From Treponema sp. (GTDB taxonomy: Bacteria > Spirochaetota > Spirochaetia > Treponematales > Breznakiellaceae), in NCBI GenBank assembly GCA_031254385.1, contig JAIRUO010000190.1, forward strand, positions 1 to 21,100: a stretch of DNA of 21,100 nt, in the 5' to 3' direction. Below are positions 1 through 8,168 of the stretch, piece by piece. The translations under genes were made by a program, and so were the position numbers. The number at the start of each line of letters is the position of its first letter. Positions within the stretch are counted from its first letter, which is position 1. A model generated the notes under the pieces. It was given only the letters and a program-made list of their open reading frames with translations. It was not told the origin of the DNA and ran no database searches.

Positions 1-461
1 TGCAACGTGTAATACAGGCGAGGGTCTCTGTGAAAGGCGAGGTAACAGGCAGCATAGAAAAAGGCTTTCTGGTTTATCTTGGAGTTGCACAGGAAGACAG
101 CGAAAAAGATGTTCAATGGCTGGCAGATAAAATTGTTAATCTGCGTATCTTTAGTGATGCTCAAGGAAAAATGAATCTTTCTATGTTGGATCTTATTGAG
201 TCAGGCGAAAAGGATATCGGGGTGTTGGCGGTTTCCCAGTTCACCTTGTTAGGTGAATGCACTAAAGGCCGCCGCCCATATTACGGCGAAGCCGCCGAGC
301 CAGAGCTTGCGAAAAAACTCTACGAAAGTTTTATTAAAAAAATATGCGCCAGCAGCCTTGTATGCCAAGCAGGAATTTTCCAGGCCCACATGGAAGTAAA
401 TTCTATAAACGATGGGCCAGTAACCATTCTGCTTGATTCAAAGCTAATCCCTAACCCCTAA
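1..461 (+). CDS. dtd: D-aminoacyl-tRNA deacylase (Dtd), 5' end cut by window
   Basis: Dtd hydrolyses D-amino acids mis-attached to tRNA and so keeps D-residues out of proteins. The reading frame is open from base 3 and reads QRVIQARVSVKGEVTGSIEK, which matches the usual MxxxxQRV N-terminus, so the true start lies roughly five codons before the window. The GTG at 30 is an internal valine codon. The family's SQFTL motif (as SQFTLLGECTKGRRP) and the C-terminal Gly-Pro motif (NDGPVTILLDS) are both present. About 152 residues are visible, close to full family length. Its TAA stop overlaps the stop of the opposing TPR gene by a few bases, a tail-to-tail arrangement with no room for a separate terminator. 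Confidence 0.93.
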   Translation, partial: QRVIQARVSVKGEVTGSIEKGFLVYLGVAQEDSEKDVQWLADKIVNLRIFSDAQGKMNLSMLDLIESGEKDIGVLAVSQFTLLGECTKGRRPYYGEAAEPELAKKLYESFIKKICASSLVCQAGIFQAHMEVNSINDGPVTILLDSKLIPNP

Positions 462-1561
462 TCAAGAAGCCCGGCCTGGTTGATGGCTATTCCTTGAACG
501 CGGAAACTGATGCCCCGCTCCGTATTGTACAGAATAATACGGCCTAAAACTTCTACGGGCCTTTCGGGATTTATGGGAGTGGCAAAATCACAGTCAACCC
601 TGACTATGCCTTCCATGGTTCTGCGTGTATCGTAGCCGACTAGCAGATCAAATGTTGTGTGGTTCTGCCCTATGTCAATGTTAGTTGCTGTTCCGCGCCA
701 GATTATATGGCAGTCACGGTAAAGAATAGGTTCGGCATCAATTTGCGCGTAACTGTATCTGTCTTTTAAGGTATCAAACCTGGGGGTTTCAAGGTAAGAA
801 AGAAGGATGCGGGCTTTGTTTTTTACAGGCTCAGGACCGTTCGATTCCAGTATCCTGTTAAGATTTACCCTGGCGCTTTCGTCATGAAAGGATGCGAAAA
901 GCCTTCTGGCTTCATTATAATAATTATTTACCTCGTCCCTGGTTAGCACATAACGGAAGCTGCCGTCTGATTGCATGGGGGCTTCCAGTTCTTCCCTTAG
1001 GAGCTCTATCCCGGCTGGTACCTGGCGCGTTGTATTTTGGCCTAAAGGTATTATGCCAGTTCTTATTAAAACAAAGATGCCTATGCAGATAACAAGCACA
1101 GCGGCGACAAGAATCTTAAAGCCTTTTTTGGACGAGGGCAATTTGGGCAAAGGGGGAAAAATAGTATGAAGATGGCCTTTTTCTACCCAGGCGGAAATGT
1201 TTTCTGGACCAGGATTATTTTTTATTATCTTTAACCCTTTTGCCGCAAGCCTGTTGTGTTCATCAGAATCAAGAACATCAAGATAAATGTCTACAGCCCT
1301 TTCGGTATCGCCATGATTCAGGTGCAGGGCTGCAATTCCAAGTTGCGCTGATGGGTCCTTCATCTTCTTTTCTCTGGCATACTTAAAAAAAGTTAGGGCT
1401 TTTCCGTAAGCACGAGAATAAAGATAACAGGCGCCCATAAGGTAATAAAACGAAAATGAGCCGTAATACCTGTCTTCTTCGCCTTCAAGTATCCTTATCG
1501 CTTCTTCGTACTTTCCCCGGCGGGCAAGAATATTAGCCCTGATTAAGGGATCGCTCTTCAT
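458..1561 (-). CDS. Membrane-anchored TPR protein, function unknown
   Basis: 367 residues. Residues 1-110 look like two or three TPR units (for example YEEAIRILEG and AYGKALTFFKYAREKK). One membrane helix lies near residues 148-172 (ILVAAVLVICIGIFVLIRTG). A roughly 190-residue C-terminal domain follows, containing a beta-rich stretch near RIILYNTERGISFRVQGIAI. No N-terminal signal is seen, so the TPR part is probably cytoplasmic and the C-terminal part outside the membrane. The start is 5 bases after the stop of the preceding exported protein, so the two are very likely co-transcribed. I recognise no specific family. A role in envelope assembly is only an inference from the neighbours. Confidence 0.8.
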   Translation of the reverse strand: MKSDPLIRANILARRGKYEEAIRILEGEEDRYYGSFSFYYLMGACYLYSRAYGKALTFFKYAREKKMKDPSAQLGIAALHLNHGDTERAVDIYLDVLDSDEHNRLAAKGLKIIKNNPGPENISAWVEKGHLHTIFPPLPKLPSSKKGFKILVAAVLVICIGIFVLIRTGIIPLGQNTTRQVPAGIELLREELEAPMQSDGSFRYVLTRDEVNNYYNEARRLFASFHDESARVNLNRILESNGPEPVKNKARILLSYLETPRFDTLKDRYSYAQIDAEPILYRDCHIIWRGTATNIDIGQNHTTFDLLVGYDTRRTMEGIVRVDCDFATPINPERPVEVLGRIILYNTERGISFRVQGIAINQAGLLD

Positions 1562-1566
1562 AGGCT

Positions 1567-2691
1567 TTACCGCAAAGATCCAGAACCAGTGCCGTATTTT
1601 ATCCTGAATCGTTCAAGGATCTGTTCCATGGCAATAAGTTCTTCTTCTGATATAAAGCCGCTGATAATGTAATCGTCAATCAGATTGAGAAGGTCCTGCA
1701 GTTCAGCCATATCCCATTCCATTTGTACAACTGAAAAAGGAGCAGGAGTTGAAGACGGGGCAGCCGATGCAGAGGAGGGTTCGGCAGATCCTGCCGTGGC
1801 GGATGTCGCTGTAGATGTCGGCGCAGCGGGCGTTACCGGGGTGCTAACAGGAGGATTAGGGGCCGGCGTGCTTGCTATTATTTCGCGGGTTTGCGCAAAA
1901 CCTTCGTCGCCTGCTGCAAGCAGTATATGTACGGTGAATTTCTGGCCAGCGGCAAGCGTTCTGGGCTCATAATAATAACATATTGCAGAATCGTTTATGG
2001 AATACGGAGAAACGTTGAAATTCCTTCCGTTCTGAAATTCAAGTTTCCAGGAAACATCATTCAGCCTTTTCCAGTTGGCAAAATGTACGCTGTCGGGCCT
2101 TTCTCCGTTAGGAGGATTTATGCTCCCCATCAATGATATGCTGTTATTGCCGGAGACCCAGTAACTTTCATTGCCTCCCCTTGAAACAAGGGTTTCGGAA
2201 TTAATGATACGCTGTTCCGTATAAAAATGAGGCACGGAACCGCGCTCTCCCAGATAACTGTCCAGCAGGAAACGAAAACCAGCCCTGATATCCTGGGATG
2301 AAAGGTTTTCTATGGTAATAGCAATATCCACGCCGTTAGTGGAAAACGAATTTGCGGTTCTAATAAATGAGAATTCTTGGGTAACACGGACTTGAGAAGA
2401 CTCAAAAATAAATGAAGGACGAACCGGATCGGTTCCTATGCTGTGTCTAAAAGACAAAGCATCGCCTAACTTAAAATAGCGGTCGTTGATATTAACGGAA
2501 ATAAAACTGGTGCGGGGATCATCATCCGAGAACAGGGCCTGATACTGCATATTTGAGTCCCTTGCATATAGGGAAAAACGTCCGGTATTTTCGTTAAGAA
2601 CCAGGCGTATGCTGCCTTCGTTAAAATCTGCTGCAGCCAGAAAAAACAGGGAATTAAAGAATATTAAAAAGATGATAAAAAACCGTTTCAT
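1567..2691 (-). CDS. Exported beta-rich protein with Pro/Ser/Thr linker
   Basis: 374 residues. The N-terminus is a clear Sec signal peptide, with a hydrophobic core near residues 4-20 ending in FFLAAA before DFNEG. The mature part to about residue 270 is rich in short beta-type segments and aromatic/Asn residues. A low-complexity Pro/Ala/Ser/Thr linker of about 50 residues follows. A short charged helical tail (WDMAELQDLLNLIDDY ... LERFRIKYG) ends the protein. Its ATG overlaps the TGA of the upstream TPR gene in an ATGA arrangement at 2688-2691, so translation is probably coupled. I do not recognise the family. The layout fits a periplasmic or outer-surface protein with a flexible tether. Confidence 0.8.
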   Translation of the reverse strand: MKRFFIIFLIFFNSLFFLAAADFNEGSIRLVLNENTGRFSLYARDSNMQYQALFSDDDPRTSFISVNINDRYFKLGDALSFRHSIGTDPVRPSFIFESSQVRVTQEFSFIRTANSFSTNGVDIAITIENLSSQDIRAGFRFLLDSYLGERGSVPHFYTEQRIINSETLVSRGGNESYWVSGNNSISLMGSINPPNGERPDSVHFANWKRLNDVSWKLEFQNGRNFNVSPYSINDSAICYYYEPRTLAAGQKFTVHILLAAGDEGFAQTREIIASTPAPNPPVSTPVTPAAPTSTATSATAGSAEPSSASAAPSSTPAPFSVVQMEWDMAELQDLLNLIDDYIISGFISEEELIAMEQILERFRIKYGTGSGSLR

Positions 2692-3674
2692 CTTCCGGCC
2701 CCCGATGCGAAAATTTCGCTCATGGTTCTTTGCAATTCTTCCTGTATTTCTATTAATGAACCCCTAAGGGTTCTGAGCCTGTTCATTGATTCCGAAGTAG
2801 TCCTCTGTGCAGAAGCTGTACCGGCCAAGTCTGCAAGTCTTGCTTCAAGTTCCCGTATCCTGTTTTCTGCATTGGCAAGCTCCCGCTGGTACTGGGCATT
2901 GGATGCTTCCAGAACTGCAAGCCTTGTATCAGACATCATTTCCGCAATTCTTCTTTGGTAGGAAAGTATGGCCTGATCATAAGCGCTTTCCCGGCGCTGG
3001 TATTCTTCCATAATAATGAGGGATTCTTGGTGATTCCAGTTTAGGAGAGCCAGTAGCTCCTCTTCAATTTTTTTCTGATTTATTAATGCAATTCTATAGG
3101 TAGAAGCTTCGTATTTTGCGCTTTGGGGGTAATTGTCTCTAATGATCAAAAAAATACTTTCGGCCCTGTCAAATTGTCCAAGAGCGTAAAGACATTCTCC
3201 GGTCCAGAAAAGGGTCGCTGCCTTTTTTGATAAATCCAGGGAAGAAAGCATATAATCGGGACCAAAGGAATTGGCATAATTCATAAATAAGACAATGGCT
3301 TCATTATATCGACCCAAATAAAATAAGGCGCGGCCTTTATGGTATCCTAGCTCATTGAGGCGGTTATAATCGGGAAAATGAATTTCCAGGGCTTCCATGT
3401 CCAGGAGTGCGCCTTGATAATCCTCTGCGGAAAGCTTTGACAGGCTAGTCCAGAACAGGGCTTCCCCCCTAAGAGGCATTGATGCTGTTTGGTCAATAAG
3501 GCTTAATTCCCTGACTGCCTCTTCCCATCTTCCCTCTCCGTAATAAAAAATTCCTGCCTGGAGCCTGGATATTGAAAGCAATGAAGCTGAATCTGCGCCG
3601 GAACTCTGGGAAAATAGGTATCCCGATGATACCAGATATAGTACGAGGAAAAAAATCGCCGGTTTTTTTAACAT
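2688..3674 (-). CDS. Exported TPR/coiled-coil protein
   Basis: 328 residues from the ATG at 3674. I prefer this start over an open frame reaching 3929 because GGGAGG lies just upstream of it and because it gives a proper signal peptide (MLKKPAIFFLVLYLVSSGY, then LFSQSS). The longer frame would also run through the rpe gene. Residues 30-210 carry TPR-like repeats (for example AGIFYYGEGRWEEAVRELS and LGYHKGRALFYLGRYNEAI). Residues 215-300 form a charged coiled coil (RELANAENRIRELEARLADL). The layout resembles periplasmic TPR/coiled-coil adaptors such as the YbgF/CpoB type, but I cannot claim homology. It sits 34 bases after rpe and overlaps the next gene, so it belongs to the same leftward cluster. 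Confidence 0.82.
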   Translation of the reverse strand: MLKKPAIFFLVLYLVSSGYLFSQSSGADSASLLSISRLQAGIFYYGEGRWEEAVRELSLIDQTASMPLRGEALFWTSLSKLSAEDYQGALLDMEALEIHFPDYNRLNELGYHKGRALFYLGRYNEAIVLFMNYANSFGPDYMLSSLDLSKKAATLFWTGECLYALGQFDRAESIFLIIRDNYPQSAKYEASTYRIALINQKKIEEELLALLNWNHQESLIIMEEYQRRESAYDQAILSYQRRIAEMMSDTRLAVLEASNAQYQRELANAENRIRELEARLADLAGTASAQRTTSESMNRLRTLRGSLIEIQEELQRTMSEIFASGAGR

Positions 3675-3708
3675 ATACCTCCCTTTATACAGTATCGGCT
3701 CATAAGCC

Positions 3709-4359
3709 CTAACCCTTAAGGCTATTAACCAGGACTTTTTTATCAGGAGTCTTAAAAAAAGCCTCTCCGGTAACAAGCACGTCAACCCCGGCTTTTCGTG
3801 CCAATGCTGCGGTTGTAGTATTAATGCCCCCGTCCACGGAGATAAGAAAAGACAGAGACCTGTCTTTGCGTATTCTTGCCAGGGTTTCCACTTTTTCAAG
3901 GCATGAGGGTATGAGCGTCTGGCCGCCATAGCCTGGGTTTACAGTCATAACCAGCACCAAATCTGCCATTGGGAGGAGCTCGTCAATCAGCAAGACCGGA
4001 GTCGATGGAACAATGCTGATCCCGGCTTTTTTGTTTAGATCTTTTATGGATTTTAGTATACGGTTAAGATGAATTGCGGATTCTGCATGAACAGTAATAT
4101 AATCCGCCCCTGCCTCGGAAAATTCTACTATGAATTTTTCTGGATTGCCAATCATAAGGTGAACGTCGAAAATGCCGCTGCTGTGGGGCCTTAAATCTGC
4201 AACCATTTTTGGCCCGAATGACAAATTGGGCACAAAATGCCCGTCCATCACATCCAAATGAACCCACTCAGCGCCGGAAGCGTCAATATCCGCCACCGCT
4301 GCGGCCAGTTGAGAGAAATCCGCTGCAAGGACAGAAGGGGCTATGATGGGCGCTTTCAT
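3709..4359 (-). CDS. rpe: Ribulose-phosphate 3-epimerase
   Basis: 216 residues from MKAPIIAPSVLAADF. Rpe interconverts D-ribulose-5-phosphate and D-xylulose-5-phosphate in the pentose phosphate pathway. The TIM-barrel signatures are all present: APSVLAADF at the N-terminus, HLDVMDGHFVPN (metal ligands and catalytic Asp), a second metal-ligand His in VHLM, VMTVNPGYGGQ (phosphate loop) and SVDGGI (second catalytic Asp). The start is ambiguous because ATGs at 4365 and 4368 are also in frame, and no good ribosome-binding site is seen for any of them. It diverges from the TPR-greA unit across an 82-base gap and is first in the leftward cluster of envelope-type genes. Confidence 0.95.
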   Translation of the reverse strand: MKAPIIAPSVLAADFSQLAAAVADIDASGAEWVHLDVMDGHFVPNLSFGPKMVADLRPHSSGIFDVHLMIGNPEKFIVEFSEAGADYITVHAESAIHLNRILKSIKDLNKKAGISIVPSTPVLLIDELLPMADLVLVMTVNPGYGGQTLIPSCLEKVETLARIRKDRSLSFLISVDGGINTTTAALARKAGVDVLVTGEAFFKTPDKKVLVNSLKG

Positions 4360-4388
4360 ATTCATCATGATAATAAACCGAAACCTTC

Positions 4389-4417
4389 TTGTAAAGATAA
4401 GGAATAAATGGTATAGT
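4389..4417 (+). promoter_or_regulatory. Predicted sigma-70-type promoter for TPR-greA unit
   Basis: A -35-like TTGTAA at 4389-4394 and a -10-like TATAGT at 4412-4417 are separated by 17 bases, inside the gap between the divergent rpe and TPR genes. Transcription would begin near 4424, about 18 bases before the ATG at 4442. The -35 matches consensus at four of six positions. Confidence 0.5.
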
Positions 4418-4441
4418 AGAAAAGATACTTTTTTACAAGCC

Positions 4442-5422
4442 ATGGAAAAAGAAGCATTGTATAACGGGGCCACAGGACAAAGCTCGGCAGAAAGGCTTAT
4501 TCAGCAGGCCTATAGCTGTTTAAAAGAGCTGGACACGGTTTCAGCCCTTCGTTTGCTTCAGGATGCGTTAAAGATAGACTTTGCCCATCCTGAAGTCAAG
4601 TACGGCCTTAAATGCGTAAACTGGTGGCTTGAAAAAATAAAAGAGCTTGATAATTTCCATGGCGCTTATGAAAAAGGCGTGCACCTAATGTCCCAATGGA
4701 AATTATTTCATGCTTTTTTGGATCAGATCGGGCTGGCTGGGAGTTCTTTTGTTTCCTGCCAGTATGCGTTCCGGTGTTTTGCCTTTAAGCAGGCATTGGG
4801 GTTTTTTTTGGATGTACTGGCAGTTTCCGGAAACGAGCCAGATCCGGAGGTACTGCTTCAAACAGGCCGCTGTTACAAGGGAATTGGCAATTACGAGGAG
4901 GCTGCAAAATACTTGGAACTGGCATGCCATTTCCGGCCAGAAGACAGCGCGACTTTGGCGGAACTGGCAGACCTGAACGCGCTTCTGGGGGATTCCAGGA
5001 TGGCAAAGGTTCGTTTTAGGGAAGCCTTTTATCTGGATCCCCAGGCCATAGACCTGTCATTGATGGAATCGGAAATGATAACCGGGCTGCGGCAGAAAGT
5101 CGCGGATCTGGGGTACAGCGGCAAGGAACTGGCGGAATGGATTCCGGTCTATGGGAAACTATGGGATTATTTTTCTGTAATAAAGGAATTAAAACCGGTG
5201 GCGCTGGGAAAACTAAAGCAGTCGATTCTGGCTTTAGAAAGCGAAAAGAAAACCGGCGAAGATTATATTAAGCCCCGTTTGATAAACCGGTATTTTAGGC
5301 TTATCGATTACTACGGGAGCATTCGCAGCGGGAATGCGAAGGATAATTCTGATGTGGTTGAAGAAACCATGAGGAGAATAAAGATAACCGATCCTGCCAT
5401 ATATGAGCAGTATCGCAATTAG
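4442..5422 (+). CDS. Soluble TPR protein upstream of greA
   Basis: 326 residues from MEKEALYNGATG. I chose this ATG because the longer frame, from 4343, would start upstream of the predicted promoter and run into the rpe coding region. No clear ribosome-binding site precedes the chosen ATG. No signal peptide or membrane helix is seen. TPR-like helices occur near residues 15-60 (LIQQAYSCLKELDTVSALRL) and more clearly near 165-235 (LQTGRCYKGIGNYEEAAKYL, then LAELADLNALLGDSRMAKVR). The rest is helical and charged. Its stop lies 10 bases before the ATG of the GreA fusion, which is preceded by AGGAG, so the two are almost certainly one operon. A link to transcription is only inferred from this pairing. 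Confidence 0.78.
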   Translation: MEKEALYNGATGQSSAERLIQQAYSCLKELDTVSALRLLQDALKIDFAHPEVKYGLKCVNWWLEKIKELDNFHGAYEKGVHLMSQWKLFHAFLDQIGLAGSSFVSCQYAFRCFAFKQALGFFLDVLAVSGNEPDPEVLLQTGRCYKGIGNYEEAAKYLELACHFRPEDSATLAELADLNALLGDSRMAKVRFREAFYLDPQAIDLSLMESEMITGLRQKVADLGYSGKELAEWIPVYGKLWDYFSVIKELKPVALGKLKQSILALESEKKTGEDYIKPRLINRYFRLIDYYGSIRSGNAKDNSDVVEETMRRIKITDPAIYEQYRN

Positions 5423-5432
5423 GAGTTATATA

Positions 5433-8138
5433 ATGTCTGATGAAGCAACGGTTGAAACTGCGGTCCTTCTCAAAAATGTTCAGGAAATGCTGAACGAAGA
5501 AAAATGGACAAGGGCTGTTTTGTCCAACTATTCTACCACCCAGTTCAAGGAGCTGGATTCCGTGCTAAAACAGGCGCGGGAACAGCATCTTCTTGATGAT
5601 ATCCGAAAACTCTGCGAAGAGCATCTGGTTCATACTAAAACGAGCATAATCGGCCTTTATCTGGCGGGCATGGCATCCCTTTCACGGCAGATTATTGACG
5701 ATTCCGCCCTTGTAAATCTGGTTACCATTTTTTCGGATAACCACAAGGGCAACATCGTAAAATACCTCTGCGAGCGCATTCTGGATTACGGAGAGTCAAA
5801 ATTCGCGCTCCGCACCCTGGGGGACTGTTACAAGAGCGATAACGAAGAAGATCAGCTCATAGGAATCTGGGAACGGCTTGTCAAAGTTGATTATGAAGAA
5901 GCGGATTTGGCAAAGGCCCTTGCAGAACATTATGAAAAACTAGGGAATCTGGAAAATGCGATAGATTATTATAAAAAAGCACTGCACCGCTATACGGTCA
6001 AACAGCTTTTTAGCAATATTAAGGAAATTTGGGAAAAGCTGCTGCAATTCTGCCCGGAAGATATTGATTTTTTCCTGCACGTACAAAAGCGCATTGCCAA
6101 GAGCATCAGCGACGACAAGGCGGTATTGCTGCTTAGGGATGTTTATGACGGATGCGTAAAGCGCAATGAGACTGATACAGCCATAGCCGTTCTTAAGATC
6201 ATCCTGGAATACGATGATGATGACAAACAGGCCCGCAGGGAGATTACAGAGTGCTACCGGAAGAAATACGCGGGCCACAGCCAGCTTGAAGAGTATATCA
6301 GGGTTTCTAACCTTTCCCAGAACTGGCGCAATGTTCACGAGGCAATTACTGATTTTGAAAAGCACATTGCCTTTGACAAGGGCAATTTTGTATTTCACCG
6401 GAGCTGGGGCGTAGGCCGTATAGCCAAAGTCCAGGGGGACGAAATTGTCATTGATTTCGCTAAAAAACGGAACCATTCCATGTCGCTAAAAATGGCAGTG
6501 GACGCTCTTCAAACTCTGTCAAAAAACCATATCTGGGTGCTAAAAGCCACATGGAAAAAAGAAAAACTGCACGATAAGGTTAAAAACGAGCAGGTATGGG
6601 CCTTGCAAACGGTAATACGCAGTTTTGGCAATTCCTGCGACATCAAGCACATTAAAGCGGAATTAGTGCCTTCGGTGCTTTCTACAGGCGAATGGACAGC
6701 CTGGAGCACAAAAGCCAGGGATATACTAAAGTCGGATCCCGGTTTTGGCGTAAGCCCCGATAATATCGACCTCTTTACGGTACGGGACAGGCCAATAAGC
6801 ATGGAGGAAAAACTCTACAGCGAATTCAAGGCGGAACGGAATTTCTTTGACCGTGCCCAAACCATAAGGGATTTTGCCGGCCAGAAAGATGCGGAACTGG
6901 ATTCCGATTATTTTGGCGAGATGTTTGCTTATTTTGCAGCTTATCTAAAATCTTACAGCCAGGTCAACGAACAGGTTGTTGCTTCCTATTTATTGGTTAA
7001 GGAATTGGTCGGCCGCTTTCCCCATTTGGGCACCGGCCTAAAAATGGATTTTCTGGAACTCTTTGAAGGCATTGAAGAACCGGTAGAACTCTATCTGAAC
7101 CTAAAAGACTCAAGGCTTAAGGAAGAATTTCTTCACCACATAAAACTCTTTGTTCCCGGGTGGGAAGATATTTTCCTTAAATTCTTTCCAAAACATCCCC
7201 TGCTCTCCATTGTTCACAGTCTAATGAACGAAGGCTCCGAGAATAAGCTCACCGCAATGACCGCCTCTTGTTTTGATAATTTTAGGGACAACCGGGAAGC
7301 CGTGGTATGGCTCTTCAAAAATATGAGCCAGGAACCCTGGTACAAGCAGGCTTCAATTCCTTATGAAAAACAGCTTATTACCCTGATCCATATACTCAAT
7401 ATCAGCTACCGGGGAATTGAAAACCGCAGAGATACTTCGGATAATCGGAAGCTGAACAAGCAGGTTCATACCATACTCTTTAAGGAAGGCGTCCTTAATA
7501 GTTTTATCGATAATGCGGATACCGATACTATAAGCAGGTTTTATACTTTTATAAACGGCGTAAAGGATCTTGAGACTAGCGATAAAATGGCGTTAAAGAG
7601 CCATATTCTAAAAATTCATCCTGATTTCAAATTTTTTGGTGATGAAGAGAAAAAGGTTGTTACCCTTGGCCTAATTGTTACGCAGGCCAAATACACGGAG
7701 AAACAGAAACAGCTTGCGAAGATACAAAACGAAGATCTCCCTGCGAATTCTAAAGAACTGGAATACGCAAGATCTCTGGGCGATCTAAGTGAAAACGCCG
7801 AATTCAAAGCGGCACTGGATAATCAGACGCTCCTTAACGCAACTTGTGCCAAACTGCAAGAAGATATTGAAAGGGCACAACTTTTTGATCCGTCACAGGT
7901 CAATACTTCCAAAGTTTCGTTCGGAACCCGGGTTGTACTGCACAATATTAACAGCGAAGAGAAAGAAGAATACACTATCCTTGGACCCTGGGAATCGGAC
8001 CCGGATAACGGGATTATTTCTTATCTTTCTCCTTTTGGAAGCTCAATTATGGACAAGACAGAGGGAGAACAAACGGACTTCATTAGAAATGGCGAAAAGG
8101 TATCGTATTTAGTTGAAACGATTTCTGCGGCCATTTAA
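5433..8138 (+). CDS. greA: GreA-type transcript cleavage factor with long TPR/SH3-like N-terminal region
   Basis: 901 residues from the ATG at 5433, which has AGGAG at 5421-5425, seven bases upstream. Ordinary GreA is about 158 residues, and that module is confined here to about residues 745-901. It contains GDLSENAEFKAA near residue 783, the coiled-coil tip whose Asp and Glu (here D784 and E787) place Mg2+ in the RNA polymerase active site during cleavage of backtracked RNA. The C-terminal FKBP-like domain follows. The N-terminal part is helical with a TPR-like unit near residues 150-185 (ALAEHYEKLGNLENAIDYY). Near residues 318-370 is a segment reading FHRSWGVGRIAKVQGDEIVI, which resembles the SH3/Tudor-like folds of CarD or the UvrD tail. 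Giant GreA proteins are, to my knowledge, typical of spirochaetes. The role of the N-terminal region is unknown. Confidence 0.92.
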   Translation: MSDEATVETAVLLKNVQEMLNEEKWTRAVLSNYSTTQFKELDSVLKQAREQHLLDDIRKLCEEHLVHTKTSIIGLYLAGMASLSRQIIDDSALVNLVTIFSDNHKGNIVKYLCERILDYGESKFALRTLGDCYKSDNEEDQLIGIWERLVKVDYEEADLAKALAEHYEKLGNLENAIDYYKKALHRYTVKQLFSNIKEIWEKLLQFCPEDIDFFLHVQKRIAKSISDDKAVLLLRDVYDGCVKRNETDTAIAVLKIILEYDDDDKQARREITECYRKKYAGHSQLEEYIRVSNLSQNWRNVHEAITDFEKHIAFDKGNFVFHRSWGVGRIAKVQGDEIVIDFAKKRNHSMSLKMAVDALQTLSKNHIWVLKATWKKEKLHDKVKNEQVWALQTVIRSFGNSCDIKHIKAELVPSVLSTGEWTAWSTKARDILKSDPGFGVSPDNIDLFTVRDRPISMEEKLYSEFKAERNFFDRAQTIRDFAGQKDAELDSDYFGEMFAYFAAYLKSYSQVNEQVVASYLLVKELVGRFPHLGTGLKMDFLELFEGIEEPVELYLNLKDSRLKEEFLHHIKLFVPGWEDIFLKFFPKHPLLSIVHSLMNEGSENKLTAMTASCFDNFRDNREAVVWLFKNMSQEPWYKQASIPYEKQLITLIHILNISYRGIENRRDTSDNRKLNKQVHTILFKEGVLNSFIDNADTDTISRFYTFINGVKDLETSDKMALKSHILKIHPDFKFFGDEEKKVVTLGLIVTQAKYTEKQKQLAKIQNEDLPANSKELEYARSLGDLSENAEFKAALDNQTLLNATCAKLQEDIERAQLFDPSQVNTSKVSFGTRVVLHNINSEEKEEYTILGPWESDPDNGIISYLSPFGSSIMDKTEGEQTDFIRNGEKVSYLVETISAAI

Positions 8139-8168
8139 AAATTATAGTTATTTAACGAGGAGAGAAAC

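Noticed and set aside
30..32. GTG as start of dtd
   Set aside because: The frame is open upstream to the window edge and encodes the conserved QRV stretch, so the true start is outside.
461..484. ATCAA...TTGAT inverted repeat as a bidirectional terminator for dtd and the TPR gene
   Set aside because: The arms are five bases, the enclosed sequence is 14 bases, it lies within the TPR coding end, and no T-run follows.
3675..3929. N-terminal extension of the exported TPR protein
   Set aside because: It runs antiparallel-free through rpe coding sequence in another frame; the ATG at 3674 has GGGAGG and gives a signal peptide.
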